From an uncultured Methanobrevibacter sp. (GTDB lineage Archaea; Methanobacteriota; Methanobacteria; Methanobacteriales; Methanobacteriaceae), in assembly GCA_902789505.1 (NCBI GenBank), contig CADAOO010000006.1, forward strand, positions 1 through 41,515: DNA of 41,515 nt, written 5' to 3'. The notes under the pieces are model-generated. The model was given only the letters and a program-made list of their open reading frames with translations. It was not told the DNA's origin and searched no databases. A program made the position numbers and the translations under genes. The stretch's first letter is position 1, and every line of letters begins with the position of its first letter. This document shows, one piece after another, positions 22,196 through 30,312 of the stretch.

Positions 22196-24457
22196 GTGAA
22201 AACAAAATGTCCGAAATGCAATGGTTTGGGATCAGTTGTTGTGGATTATAAGGAATGCGAGGCATGTGGCGGAACAGGTTATGAAGATGATGCTTTTGAT
22301 GTAGGAAATCATTTTAAAGGAGTTAACAGCAAAGCAAGAGCCAAATTTGATTTGGGTTCCGACCAGGATATTCCCTGTGAAGCATGCAACGGAAAAGGGC
22401 AGGTTGAAGTCTATGATGATTGTCCTCACTGTAGTGGAACTGGTCAGATTAATGTCTGCAGGGATTGCGGAAAATTAATTGATGAAAAATATGATGTGTG
22501 TCCTGAATGCGAAGAAAAAAGAAAGGTTGAGAAAATGAAGCATGATGAATATGTTGCCCGTGAAAATCAGGTTAGAAAGGTATATGTTTTGGATTCCTTA
22601 TGTCAGATGAGCGATATTGATAAGGATAAATTATACAGGGGAAAAATCACTAGAATAGAACGTTATGGCGCTTTTGTTTCTTTAAATAAAAATGTTTGGG
22701 GATTAATGAGAGGCGATGTTTCCGAATATAAGGTTGGAGATGAAATCATTGTTTTCATCACTGCAATCAAATCAAGGGAAGGAAAAATTGACCTGGCTCC
22801 GGCATATGTTAATAAGTATAAGCTTGTCAGATTAACCAAGTCAATTCCAAGAACACTAATTGGAGATTTGGAAGAAAAAATGGGTAAATTAGTTCGTATT
22901 GATGGTGAAGTTCAGCAGGTTCAGCAGACCTCAGGACCTACCATATTCACAATTAATGATGAAAGCGGTATTACATGGGTTGCGGCGTTTGACAAGGCCG
23001 GCGAGAGGTCTTATCCTGAAATTGATGTGGGTGATGCAATTCAGGTTATCGGTGAAGTCAATGAACATGGCGGAAAAACTCAGATAGAATCAAGTTCAAT
23101 GATTAAATTAAGTCCGGAACAAACAGCCAAACTGCATACACTGATTGATGAAGCATTAAACAAAAGGGCAGAACCTCATCATGTAGATTTCCTTGTCAAA
23201 AGTGATGTATTAAACAGGCTTAAACCTAAGATGAGGGAAGCTGCTCAAAAAATCAGAAGGGCGATTCTTGACGGAAGGACAATTCTGCTTAGACATCACA
23301 ATGATGCGGACGGCATTTGTGCTGGAGTTGCAATGGAAAAGGCACTGATTCCATTAATCGAAGAGGTAAATCCAAGCAATGATGCCCAATATTATTATTT
23401 TAAAAGATCTCCAAGTAAGGCTCCGTTTTATGAATTGGAAGATGTTGTCAAGGACTTGTCCTTTGCTCTTGAAGACCAGGAAAGGCACGGTCAAAAATTG
23501 CCGCTTATCGTTCTTTTGGATAACGGGTCTACAGAAGAGGACATTGTTGCTTTGATGCAGGCTAAGATTTATGATATCGAAGTTGTTGTAATAGACCACC
23601 ATTCTCCGGGCGAATTGCTGACCATTGATGAAGAAGACGGGGAGATAGTCGGTGCGACAGTTGCCGTTGATGAGTATGTCGACACTCATGTAAATCCTTA
23701 TCTTGTTGGTGGGGATTCACAGTTAACTGCAGGGGCACTGGCAACTGAGGTTGCACATATCATCAATCCAGCCATAAAAGATGTAATCAAGCATCTTCCG
23801 GCAGTTGCAGCATTAGGGGACCATGCAGAATGTGGTGAAGTATATCAATATTTGGAATTGGCAGCTGAAAAAGGATTTACAAAAGAGCATTTGGCACAAA
23901 TTGCAGAATGCGTTGATTTTGAAGCTTATTTCTTGAGATTCATGAACGGCAGGGGAATAATGGACACCATTTTAGGTGTTGATAATTTGGATAAGCACAA
24001 TAAGATGATTGATGCTTTGTATAAGGAATATCTCAAAAGGGTCGATACCCAGCTTAAGGCGGCGCTTCCTAATATCGAAAAGACCCAGTTTGAAAATGGA
24101 ATCTACTTCAATATGATTGATGTTGAAAAGTATGCTCATAAATTCACATTCCCTGCTCCCGGAAAAACCTGCGGATTTGTCCATGACAGGATAATCAGGG
24201 AACTGGGCGAAGACAAGCCTGTTGTCACATTAGGTCATGGACCTGACTTTGGTGTGTTCAGGGCAACTGATGCTGTAAATGAGAAATACGGATTTAACGT
24301 TAATGATATTGTTTCTGTATTGGCAGAAAGGATTCCGTCTGCAGGTATTGACGGCGGAGGCCATGAATGTGCAGGGTCAATAAAGTATATTGAGGGGCTC
24401 GGCGAAGAGGTTTTATCACAGGTGGTACAGGAAATCAAATCAATGTCAGAAAACTGA
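22196..24457 (+). CDS. DHH/DHHA1 phosphoesterase, RecJ-like, with DnaJ-type zinc fingers, S1 and OB domains
   Basis: A 753-residue archaeal RecJ-family protein. It begins with four CxxCxGxG zinc motifs (from C5, C21, C61, C76), exactly the DnaJ cysteine-rich pattern. A CxxC...CxxC ribbon starts at C88, an S1 RNA-binding domain spans about 142-203, and an OB-fold with TIFTINDESGITWVAAF follows. The DHH core has HHNDADG at 367-373 and IDHH at 466-469; the DHHA1 domain has GGGHECAG at 720-727. The metal-binding motifs are intact, so nuclease or phosphodiesterase activity on single-stranded nucleic acid is expected. The GTG start is the only option before the first zinc motif. Archaeal relatives work in replication and repair or RNA decay; which applies here is unknown. 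Confidence 0.88.
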   Translation: MKTKCPKCNGLGSVVVDYKECEACGGTGYEDDAFDVGNHFKGVNSKARAKFDLGSDQDIPCEACNGKGQVEVYDDCPHCSGTGQINVCRDCGKLIDEKYDVCPECEEKRKVEKMKHDEYVARENQVRKVYVLDSLCQMSDIDKDKLYRGKITRIERYGAFVSLNKNVWGLMRGDVSEYKVGDEIIVFITAIKSREGKIDLAPAYVNKYKLVRLTKSIPRTLIGDLEEKMGKLVRIDGEVQQVQQTSGPTIFTINDESGITWVAAFDKAGERSYPEIDVGDAIQVIGEVNEHGGKTQIESSSMIKLSPEQTAKLHTLIDEALNKRAEPHHVDFLVKSDVLNRLKPKMREAAQKIRRAILDGRTILLRHHNDADGICAGVAMEKALIPLIEEVNPSNDAQYYYFKRSPSKAPFYELEDVVKDLSFALEDQERHGQKLPLIVLLDNGSTEEDIVALMQAKIYDIEVVVIDHHSPGELLTIDEEDGEIVGATVAVDEYVDTHVNPYLVGGDSQLTAGALATEVAHIINPAIKDVIKHLPAVAALGDHAECGEVYQYLELAAEKGFTKEHLAQIAECVDFEAYFLRFMNGRGIMDTILGVDNLDKHNKMIDALYKEYLKRVDTQLKAALPNIEKTQFENGIYFNMIDVEKYAHKFTFPAPGKTCGFVHDRIIRELGEDKPVVTLGHGPDFGVFRATDAVNEKYGFNVNDIVSVLAERIPSAGIDGGGHECAGSIKYIEGLGEEVLSQVVQEIKSMSEN

Positions 24458-24470
24458 CCTGGTTCAATTG

Positions 24471-25364
24471 ATGGTTATGGTTTTTGAAAATTATTGTCGA
24501 AATTGTGGTCATAGGGTCCTTCCGAATGAACCTTTCTGCGTCAAATGCGGAGTTAAAACAGGTCATCACAAGTCTGATGACTTGATTGTGTTTACACCCC
24601 CTATTCACAATATTGGCTTTTTTAATTTTCCAATTGATTTTTCACCGTTCATCGAACAGAACCGGGATGATTTCAAGTATGAACTTTGTTCCTGCGGTTA
24701 TCTGAACGAAAAAGATAATAAATATTGTTATATGTGCGGAACAAAACGTTCTGAAAGCAGATTGCTTAGAATATTGAAGAACAGACCTAAACCCACTTAC
24801 ACCATGGGAAATATTTTATGTGATTGCGGAAAAATAAACCCGAAGGAGAATATATTCTGTGACAGCTGCGGAAAACAGTTACGCGCTGATTCAGATCCTA
24901 TCCAGAATAACTACAGTAACTTTAATTTGGAATTTGAAGATTCCATTTTCTGTTTTTGCGGTGAAGAGAATGATGAATTTTCCATGTTTTGTAAAAATTG
25001 CGGGCTTCCGTTAAAAAATTACGGTGTTTTTCCGGAGATTTCTATTTTATGCACATGCTCTACAATCAATGAAATCACTGCCGATTATTGTACTGAATGT
25101 GGAAACAACCTGAAAAGGGAAAATTCAGTTAACATTTGTGTTTGCGGCCATAAAAACAGAAAAGGATTTAAGTTTTGTGAAAGATGTGAAAGGCCTTTAA
25201 ATCCCTCAAGGCTGATTAAGTCAAGAATAATATGTTCTTGTGGAGAAATTTTAGACTGGCAGTCAGATTTCTGCCCTAACTGTGGAAAAAATATTAGAAG
25301 AACTATTGCCCGTAAAACTTCAATTAAAAGTACAATTAAAGAAATCAAAAGTATTCTGAGGTAG
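24471..25364 (+). CDS. Seven-module zinc-ribbon protein
   Basis: A 297-residue protein of seven zinc ribbons. The first is C9/C12-C23/C26. The other six have a fixed C-x-C-x10-C-x2-C spacing (C73, C117, C161, C194, C223 and C255 as first residues), typically CxCGxxN...FCxxCG. No other domain is recognisable; linkers between modules are 4-30 residues, and the C-terminus is basic (RRTIARKTSIKST). Such arrays usually bind proteins or nucleic acid; no function can be assigned. The start is taken at ATG 24471 (or 24477), 13 nt after the RecJ-like gene; an upstream frame extension lies inside that gene and is rejected. The next gene, also with zinc ribbons, starts 6 nt after its stop. Confidence 0.8.
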   Translation: MVMVFENYCRNCGHRVLPNEPFCVKCGVKTGHHKSDDLIVFTPPIHNIGFFNFPIDFSPFIEQNRDDFKYELCSCGYLNEKDNKYCYMCGTKRSESRLLRILKNRPKPTYTMGNILCDCGKINPKENIFCDSCGKQLRADSDPIQNNYSNFNLEFEDSIFCFCGEENDEFSMFCKNCGLPLKNYGVFPEISILCTCSTINEITADYCTECGNNLKRENSVNICVCGHKNRKGFKFCERCERPLNPSRLIKSRIICSCGEILDWQSDFCPNCGKNIRRTIARKTSIKSTIKEIKSILR

Positions 25365-25370
25365 TGTTGC

Positions 25371-26351
25371 ATGAAAAGTTGCGATATTTGTGGAACTTTA
25401 AACTTTAAGGAAAATAATTACTGCACCCACTGTGGAAACAGGTTGATACTTGAGCATGTCTGTCCTCATTGCGGTAAGGTTAATCCGGATATTGCCGATT
25501 TTTGCATCAGATGCCACAAGCAGATAAACCCGCTGGCCATAGATGATTTTGACATGCTGTTCAATGAATATAACGAAAACTTATTGAAAAATGCGGAGAT
25601 TACCAATGAGCAGTACAATGAAATTCTAAAAAACATCTTTTCAAGAGCCAGCTACATTGAGTTTTACGGAAACAGTGCCAGAGATAAGGTTTTAAGATTG
25701 GCAAGTATTTTTACAGAATGCCGACCAAAATCCAGAGGTTATGAAAGGGGATTTATTTTTCTGGGAAATTGCATCTATTATGATGACCGTCTGGATGATT
25801 CCGTTCAGATTGCAACTATCATTCATGAACTGGCCCACTATTTATTGTTCAACATTATTGAGAATTTGCTCTGCCGTATATTCAGAGTCGAGTCATCAAC
25901 CACCCTGCAGAGTTTTGTCTGGTTCTTTTTGACCTTGCCTGAATTTAAAATCATGAATGAGTATTGTGCCCATACTGTTGAAGGCAGATTCATCCCTTAT
26001 GGGTATCAAAATTACGGATCATTCAATGATTTGATAAAACAGGGCAATTATGATAAAGGGTCCTTGGAGGATATGGTTGTTTTTGGAAATACTTTTGCAA
26101 ATGAGATTATCATTTATTTGGAAAAGTATATCGATGAGGATTTGCGGGAAGAAATCAAGTTGCAGTATAAGAAAGATTTAAGAAATCCTTCATATGATTC
26201 AATTCATATTGAAACTAATGATAGTTTGCCCTTGGAAATTAAAAATAGTCTTTTATTAAAAGTGTTGTTTGATATTTTAAAAATAGCGTCATTAGAAGAT
26301 GCCCGTGAAGAATTAGAGAATATTAAAGAGGGCATAGAAATTAGTAAGTAG
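25371..26351 (+). CDS. Zinc-ribbon metallopeptidase-like protein (HELAH motif)
   Basis: The 326-residue protein has two N-terminal zinc ribbons (C4/C7-C18/C21 and C31/C34-C45/C48) followed by a mostly helical domain. That domain carries the zinc-peptidase motif HELAH at 152-156 (IIHELAHYLL) and a candidate third ligand in NEYCAH (196-201). This is the layout of gluzincin or SprT-like peptidases, but I cannot name the family. A hydrophobic stretch at about 180-190 is too short to be a firm membrane helix. It lies 6 nt after the multi-ribbon gene, suggesting that the pair work together. It ends flush against the convergent winged-helix gene (0 nt between stop codons). Confidence 0.75.
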   Translation: MKSCDICGTLNFKENNYCTHCGNRLILEHVCPHCGKVNPDIADFCIRCHKQINPLAIDDFDMLFNEYNENLLKNAEITNEQYNEILKNIFSRASYIEFYGNSARDKVLRLASIFTECRPKSRGYERGFIFLGNCIYYDDRLDDSVQIATIIHELAHYLLFNIIENLLCRIFRVESSTTLQSFVWFFLTLPEFKIMNEYCAHTVEGRFIPYGYQNYGSFNDLIKQGNYDKGSLEDMVVFGNTFANEIIIYLEKYIDEDLREEIKLQYKKDLRNPSYDSIHIETNDSLPLEIKNSLLLKVLFDILKIASLEDAREELENIKEGIEISK

Positions 26352-26636
26352 TTATTTATTTTCTTTATCTTTAATAACATCTAATACTTCTTTACCTGTG
26401 TCTGTTAATCTGTATAATCTTCCTTTACGAGCGTCCTCATTTATACATTCAACAATATCTTTACTTTTTAATTCGCTTAAAACCTTGGAAATATGATTGG
26501 TCCTAATACCACTATCTTTGGCAATGCTGGTAGGTATTTTCACATCATCTCCAATGGATTTTAATGTTTTTTCACGATATTTGGAAATTTGGACATATGA
26601 TGTCAATTTCAATAGCTCATCATTTTCGTTAGTCAT
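26352..26636 (-). CDS. Winged-helix transcriptional regulator
   Basis: A 94-residue protein with a MarR/ArsR-like winged helix: IPTSIAKDSGIRTNHISKVLSELKSKDIVEC forms the HTH, and ARKGRLYRLTDTGKEVL forms the wing and last helix. It has no ligand or oligomerisation domain. Its stop abuts the convergent metallopeptidase gene, and it is transcribed divergently from the zinc-ribbon membrane gene at 26824. The shared 26637-26796 region contains a pair of 14-bp direct repeats that may be an operator. Autoregulation and control of the divergent gene are inferred from layout. Confidence 0.85.
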   Translation of the reverse strand: MTNENDELLKLTSYVQISKYREKTLKSIGDDVKIPTSIAKDSGIRTNHISKVLSELKSKDIVECINEDARKGRLYRLTDTGKEVLDVIKDKENK

Positions 26637-26753
26637 GATAATTTATTTTATATTTTATGTTATAAAAGTTTTTACAACATGTTATTATATTGATATAAAT
26701 ACTTTAAACACGATTTGAATTACTATAATTATTTTTTTACAGTTTTGTATCGT

Positions 26754-26788
26754 ATATTGGAATAATTGTATTTCATATTGAAATAATT
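26754..26788 (+). promoter_or_regulatory. Two 14-bp direct repeats in a divergent promoter region
   Basis: ATATTGGAATAATT (26754-26767) and ATATTGAAATAATT (26775-26788) differ at one base and start 21 bp apart, two helical turns. They sit between the winged-helix gene and the divergent zinc-ribbon membrane gene, as expected for a dimer-binding operator on one face of the DNA. Confidence 0.35.
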
Positions 26789-26823
26789 AACTTAATATGT
26801 ATTGTGTGTTAAAAATATATACA

Positions 26824-27435
26824 ATGAAATGTAGAAGTTGCGGTTTTGAAAATAATGACAAGGCAAAATATTGCACAAAATGTGGCGTGCCGTTAGACCA
26901 GCCACCCGAACCTCAGGTTCCAAAGGAATCAAATAATTCCAAATACATTATCATAGCTTTGGTGGTAATGATTATTGTTCTTGCGGGATCCTTGGCATTT
27001 TTTGCCTATAATATGAACTCTAATCATGTTGAAAATGATAACGTTTCCCAAAACAATTCTGCTCAGCAGGCACAGGACAGCGGGTCAGGCAGCGATGATG
27101 TAAAAACCCAGCAGGTTTCTTCATCCCAGGCTGAATCCAAATCCTGGCAGTCCATAGGAAGGTATTCCGGTTCAGGTTCAGGTTCACAGACAATCAATGT
27201 TCCTTCAGGAAAAATCATGGTAAAGCTTTCAGCATATCCTATCAAAAACTATGCTACAAACCATCTCTATGTCAAGGGATCCAATGGTGCAGGGGGAGGC
27301 GTTGACTGGGGTTCACACAGTGATGTGGAAACCAGGTCAGATTCATTTGAGTATACGTCTTCTAGTGATCAGACATTCACAATAGATTACTATGAAACTG
27401 TAAGTTGGGAAGTTGAATTTTTCAGATATCAATAA
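26824..27435 (+). CDS. Zinc-ribbon membrane protein with outer beta domain
   Basis: The 203-residue protein starts with a zinc ribbon (MKCRSCGFENNDKAKYCTKCG), then a Pro-rich linker and one transmembrane helix (about residues 41-63). A Ser/Gln/Asn-rich spacer and a C-terminal domain of about 90 residues rich in beta strands (QTINVPSGKIMVKLSAYP to the end) follow. A cytoplasmic zinc ribbon, single helix and extracytoplasmic domain form a common archaeal layout. The ATG at 26824 gives the standard MKCxxCG start; an ATG at 26797 would add nine residues. No ribosome site is visible for either. A hairpin with T-run overlaps the stop codon. Function unknown. Confidence 0.75.
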   Translation: MKCRSCGFENNDKAKYCTKCGVPLDQPPEPQVPKESNNSKYIIIALVVMIIVLAGSLAFFAYNMNSNHVENDNVSQNNSAQQAQDSGSGSDDVKTQQVSSSQAESKSWQSIGRYSGSGSGSQTINVPSGKIMVKLSAYPIKNYATNHLYVKGSNGAGGGVDWGSHSDVETRSDSFEYTSSSDQTFTIDYYETVSWEVEFFRYQ

Positions 27436-27459
27436 TTTGATATCTTTTCTTTTTTTTTG
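27424..27459 (+). terminator. Terminator of the zinc-ribbon membrane gene
   Basis: AGATATCA (27424-27431) pairs with TGATATCT (27438-27445), loop of 6 nt containing the stop TAA, followed by TTTCTTTTTTTTT. Confidence 0.75.
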
Positions 27460-27496
27460 ACAAATTATTAATATTTTAAACAATAGAATATCAAGT

Positions 27497-28207
27497 ATGT
27501 TTTTTGATTTAAACATTAAGGGAAACAGCTTTGAAAATAATTTAAAATTAGCTATTGAAGCTTCAAAATATGGGTGGAACCATATCAATTTTTCTTATAA
27601 TCAGGATGATTATTCAAACGCTTTGGAATTTAAAAATGACTTGATTGGGGAACTGAATGAAAGAATTGCCCTTGATTATACGCTGGAAATTAAATCAAAC
27701 AACATTAATGAAATCAGAAAAATCACGAATAAGTTCAGAAGTAAATCCTCATGCATATCCGTCGTCGGAGGGGATTTGAAAGTGAACAGGGCCACTCTGG
27801 AAAACGTCAAAATCGATGTTTTATCAAGACCTTATTTGAGGCGTTATGACAGTGGCATAAATCATGTTCTTGCAAAGGAAGCCGTGAATAATAATGTGGC
27901 CATTGAATTATGCTTTAGGGATGTTTTAAGAAGTTACCTGACCCACAGGTCAAAAATCATTTCTAATTTTAAGGATATTTATACTCTCTATAGAAAATAT
28001 GGGTTTCCGTTAATCTTGTCTTCGAGGGCGGAATCTGTTTATGATATAAAAACTACTCAGGATTTCACTGCATTTTTTAAACAGACAGGTTTGAGTGATG
28101 AAGAAATTGCAAAATCTTTTGGTGATGCTTCAAATATTTTGGAGTTTAATGCAAATCGTTCCAATATGATTTTAACTGGTGTTAGGAGGATTGATGATGC
28201 GTCTTAA
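27497..28207 (+). CDS. rnp3: Ribonuclease P protein component 3 (Rpp30)
   Basis: A 236-residue protein of the TIM-barrel-like Rpp30 family, part of archaeal RNase P, which trims tRNA 5' ends. Family signs are the FFDLNI start, GGDLKVNRATLENVKIDVLSRP, and the later HVLAKEAVNNNVAIELCFRDVL. The C-terminal end follows with ILSSRAES and the closing GVRRID. The ribosome site of rnp2 (AGGAGG, 28184-28189) lies inside its 3' end, and the two genes overlap by 11 nt, so translation is probably coupled. It opens the RNase P-proteasome-exosome cluster. Confidence 0.93.
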   Translation: MFFDLNIKGNSFENNLKLAIEASKYGWNHINFSYNQDDYSNALEFKNDLIGELNERIALDYTLEIKSNNINEIRKITNKFRSKSSCISVVGGDLKVNRATLENVKIDVLSRPYLRRYDSGINHVLAKEAVNNNVAIELCFRDVLRSYLTHRSKIISNFKDIYTLYRKYGFPLILSSRAESVYDIKTTQDFTAFFKQTGLSDEEIAKSFGDASNILEFNANRSNMILTGVRRIDDAS

Positions 28208-28553
28208 GGTTCTTCCGCCTACCCTGAGAAAGAACAACAGATATCTGACAGTTGAGATAAAGTCCAAATTGCCAATTGTTAAAGATGATTTGGTTTCAAT
28301 AGTTTGGGATGCCTGCATCAGATTTCAGGGGGAACTCAACACATCCAACTTCAATTTATGGGTAATGCGCTTTTATGAATTTGAAAATGATGAGGATTAC
28401 TGCAGCTATAAGGCCATTATCAGATGTCAAAGGGATTATGTTGAAGAGGTCAGATCTTCGCTTGCACTGGTGAATATGCATAAAAGAGAAAGGATTTCGA
28501 TTACAACTGTAGGTCTGTCCGGAACCGTCAAGGCATCACAGAAATACATTTAA
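28197..28553 (+). CDS. rnp2: Ribonuclease P protein component 2 (Pop5)
   Basis: A 118-residue Pop5-family subunit that pairs with Rpp30 to bind the catalytic domain of RNase P RNA. The N-terminus MRLKVLPPTLRKNNRY is the conserved family start, and VGLSGTVKASQKY the conserved end. The start is ATG 28197, 7 nt after AGGAGG; ATG 28194 and GTG 28179 are less well placed. Co-transcribed with rnp3. A gap of 219 nt separates it from psmA. Confidence 0.93.
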   Translation: MRLKVLPPTLRKNNRYLTVEIKSKLPIVKDDLVSIVWDACIRFQGELNTSNFNLWVMRFYEFENDEDYCSYKAIIRCQRDYVEEVRSSLALVNMHKRERISITTVGLSGTVKASQKYI

Positions 28554-28772
28554 TTACTTTTTGTTATTTTAAAATAGAAAACTTTATAAATAATATATAT
28601 TATATATAACAATTGAATTTATGGAAAACTGTGTAAAAAAGTATTTTAATAAACTACTCAGTAGTGATTAAAAGTAAAAATCGCCATTCATGGAGACTGG
28701 TTTTATTTTTTATGTTGTTGAATTTAAAGTTGATATTTATTAAAATATTTATAGAAAATACGAGGTATTAAT
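28554..28772 (+). promoter_or_regulatory. psmA upstream region: promoter and possible small transcript
   Basis: TTTATAAATA at 28583-28592 is a good TATA box. Downstream are the 13-bp palindrome ACTACTCAGTAGT (28653-28665) and the T-rich run GGTTTTATTTTTT (about 28700-28712), so a short RNA of about 100 nt could be made. A second TATA-like TATTTATAG (28745-28753) lies too close to the gene for a leader with the GAGGT ribosome site. No protein gene is seen here. Confidence 0.4.
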
Positions 28773-29555
28773 ATGCAACCTTTACAAAATGCTGGATATG
28801 ATAGGGCTATCACTGTCTTTAGCCCAGATGGAAGACTTTTCCAAGTAGAATACGCAAGAGAAGCAGTTAAAAGAGGAACTACATCAATAGGTGTTAAAAG
28901 TTCTGAAGGTATTGTTTTGGCTGTTGATAAAAGGACTACTTCTAGTTTAGTTGAAGCATCATCTATTGAGAAAATATTCAAAATAGATGAGCATATTGGA
29001 GCAGCTACTTCAGGTCTTGTAGCCGATGCAAGAGCTTTGGTTGAAAGAGCAAGAGTCGAAGCTCAAATTAACAAGATCACATACAGCGAACCTATCAGGG
29101 TAGCAAGTTTGGCTAAAAAACTATGTGATATGTTACAGCTCTACACCCAAAACGGTGGTGTAAGGCCGTTCGGTTCCGCTTTAATAATTGGTGGCGTATA
29201 TGAGGATAAATGCAGATTGTTCGAAACTGACCCTAGCGGTGCATTAATCGAGTACAAAGCAACTGCCATCGGTTCAGGAAGGTCTGCCGCAATGGATATC
29301 TTTGAAGAAAAATATGAAGATGACATCACATTAGAAGGAGCTATCCATTTGGCAATCACTGCAATCAACGAAGCTACCGATCATGACACTACTTCAAACA
29401 ATGTTGAAATTGCGGTCATTAAAAAGGATGACGGCAAATATGTAAAACTTTCTTCCGAAGAGGTACAGAACTACATTGATGAAATTTTAGTGGTTGAAGA
29501 AGAGGAAGAAGAAACCGAAGAGGAAGTAGAAGAATCAAAAGAAGATGAAGAATAA
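28773..29555 (+). CDS. psmA: Proteasome subunit alpha
   Basis: A 260-residue alpha subunit of the 20S proteasome, forming the outer rings that gate entry to the proteolytic beta chamber. The N-terminal gate segment [20 protein letters not shown] is the alpha signature; [23 protein letters not shown] and [10 protein letters not shown] are also typical. The last 20 or so residues form an acidic tail of mostly Glu. GAGGT precedes the ATG. The beta subunit gene is not in the window. It lies in the usual archaeal order after rnp2 and before SBDS. Confidence 0.97.
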   Translation: MQPLQNAGYDRAITVFSPDGRLFQVEYAREAVKRGTTSIGVKSSEGIVLAVDKRTTSSLVEASSIEKIFKIDEHIGAATSGLVADARALVERARVEAQINKITYSEPIRVASLAKKLCDMLQLYTQNGGVRPFGSALIIGGVYEDKCRLFETDPSGALIEYKATAIGSGRSAAMDIFEEKYEDDITLEGAIHLAITAINEATDHDTTSNNVEIAVIKKDDGKYVKLSSEEVQNYIDEILVVEEEEEETEEEVEESKEDEE

Positions 29556-29586
29556 ATTTAATGACTGTTAGTTAGGGGATATTTCA

Positions 29587-30288
29587 ATGGTAAATGTTGA
29601 TGAAGCTATAATTGCTAAATACGAATACTGCGGGGAACATTTTGAAATTTTGGTTGACCCTGATTTAGCAGCTGAATATAGAAATCCGGATGGCCAAGAT
29701 GTTGCCATTGAAGATCTTTTAGCTGTTGAAGAAATTTTTAAAGACTCTAAAAAAGGAGACAAGGCTTCTGATGAAGCCATGAATAAAATTTTTGAAACTA
29801 CAGATCCTATTGAAGTTTCTAAAGTTATACTTGAAAAGGGCACTGTTCAATTAACTGCAGATCAAAAAAGAAAAATGCAAGAGGACAAACGTAAATTGGT
29901 TATTAATAAAATTGCCAGAGAGGCGGTCAATCCTCAAAACGGTTTGCCTCATCCTGTTCAAAGAATTGAAAATGCATGTGATGAAGCAAAAGTCAAATTT
30001 GATCCGTTCACTTCAGTTGATCAACAGGTGCAAACTGCATTAAAAGCTATTAAGCCACTCATTCCTATCAGATTTGAAAAAGCTAAAGTTGCCGTTAGAC
30101 TTCCAGGCTCTGCTGCCGGAAGTGCCTATTCTGTAATTCGAGGATTTGGTGAAATCATCAATGAGGAATGGCAACAGGACGGCTCATGGATTGGCATTGT
30201 TGAAATGCCGGGTGGTCTTCAAAATTCTTTTGCTGCAAAAATGGCAGAAATTTCAGGTGGCGAAGCAGAAACTAGAACCATTAAATAA
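29587..30288 (+). CDS. Ribosome maturation protein SDO1/SBDS
   Basis: A 233-residue archaeal SBDS protein with the three-domain layout: FYSH N-terminal domain (ANYEYCGEHFEILVDP-like), central helical domain with RKMQEDKRKLVINKIAREAVNPQ, and a ferredoxin-like C-terminal domain. In eukaryotes SBDS helps remove eIF6 from the 60S subunit; the archaeal role is taken as similar. It starts 31 nt after psmA, with AGGGGAT before the ATG, and precedes rrp4 by 24 nt, the usual archaeal exosome-operon position. Confidence 0.95.
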   Translation: MVNVDEAIIAKYEYCGEHFEILVDPDLAAEYRNPDGQDVAIEDLLAVEEIFKDSKKGDKASDEAMNKIFETTDPIEVSKVILEKGTVQLTADQKRKMQEDKRKLVINKIAREAVNPQNGLPHPVQRIENACDEAKVKFDPFTSVDQQVQTALKAIKPLIPIRFEKAKVAVRLPGSAAGSAYSVIRGFGEIINEEWQQDGSWIGIVEMPGGLQNSFAAKMAEISGGEAETRTIK

Positions 30289-30312
30289 TCAACTTAGGCT
30301 TATGGGATTATT

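Noticed and set aside
26641-26700. Extra ATAAC-N4-GTTAT site near the winged-helix gene
   Set aside because: ACAACATGTTAT here has different half-site spacing and does not fit the sulfur-gene palindrome.
28650-28712. C/D box small RNA before psmA
   Set aside because: GTGATTA and CTGG only loosely resemble boxes C and D, and no C'/D' pair is seen.
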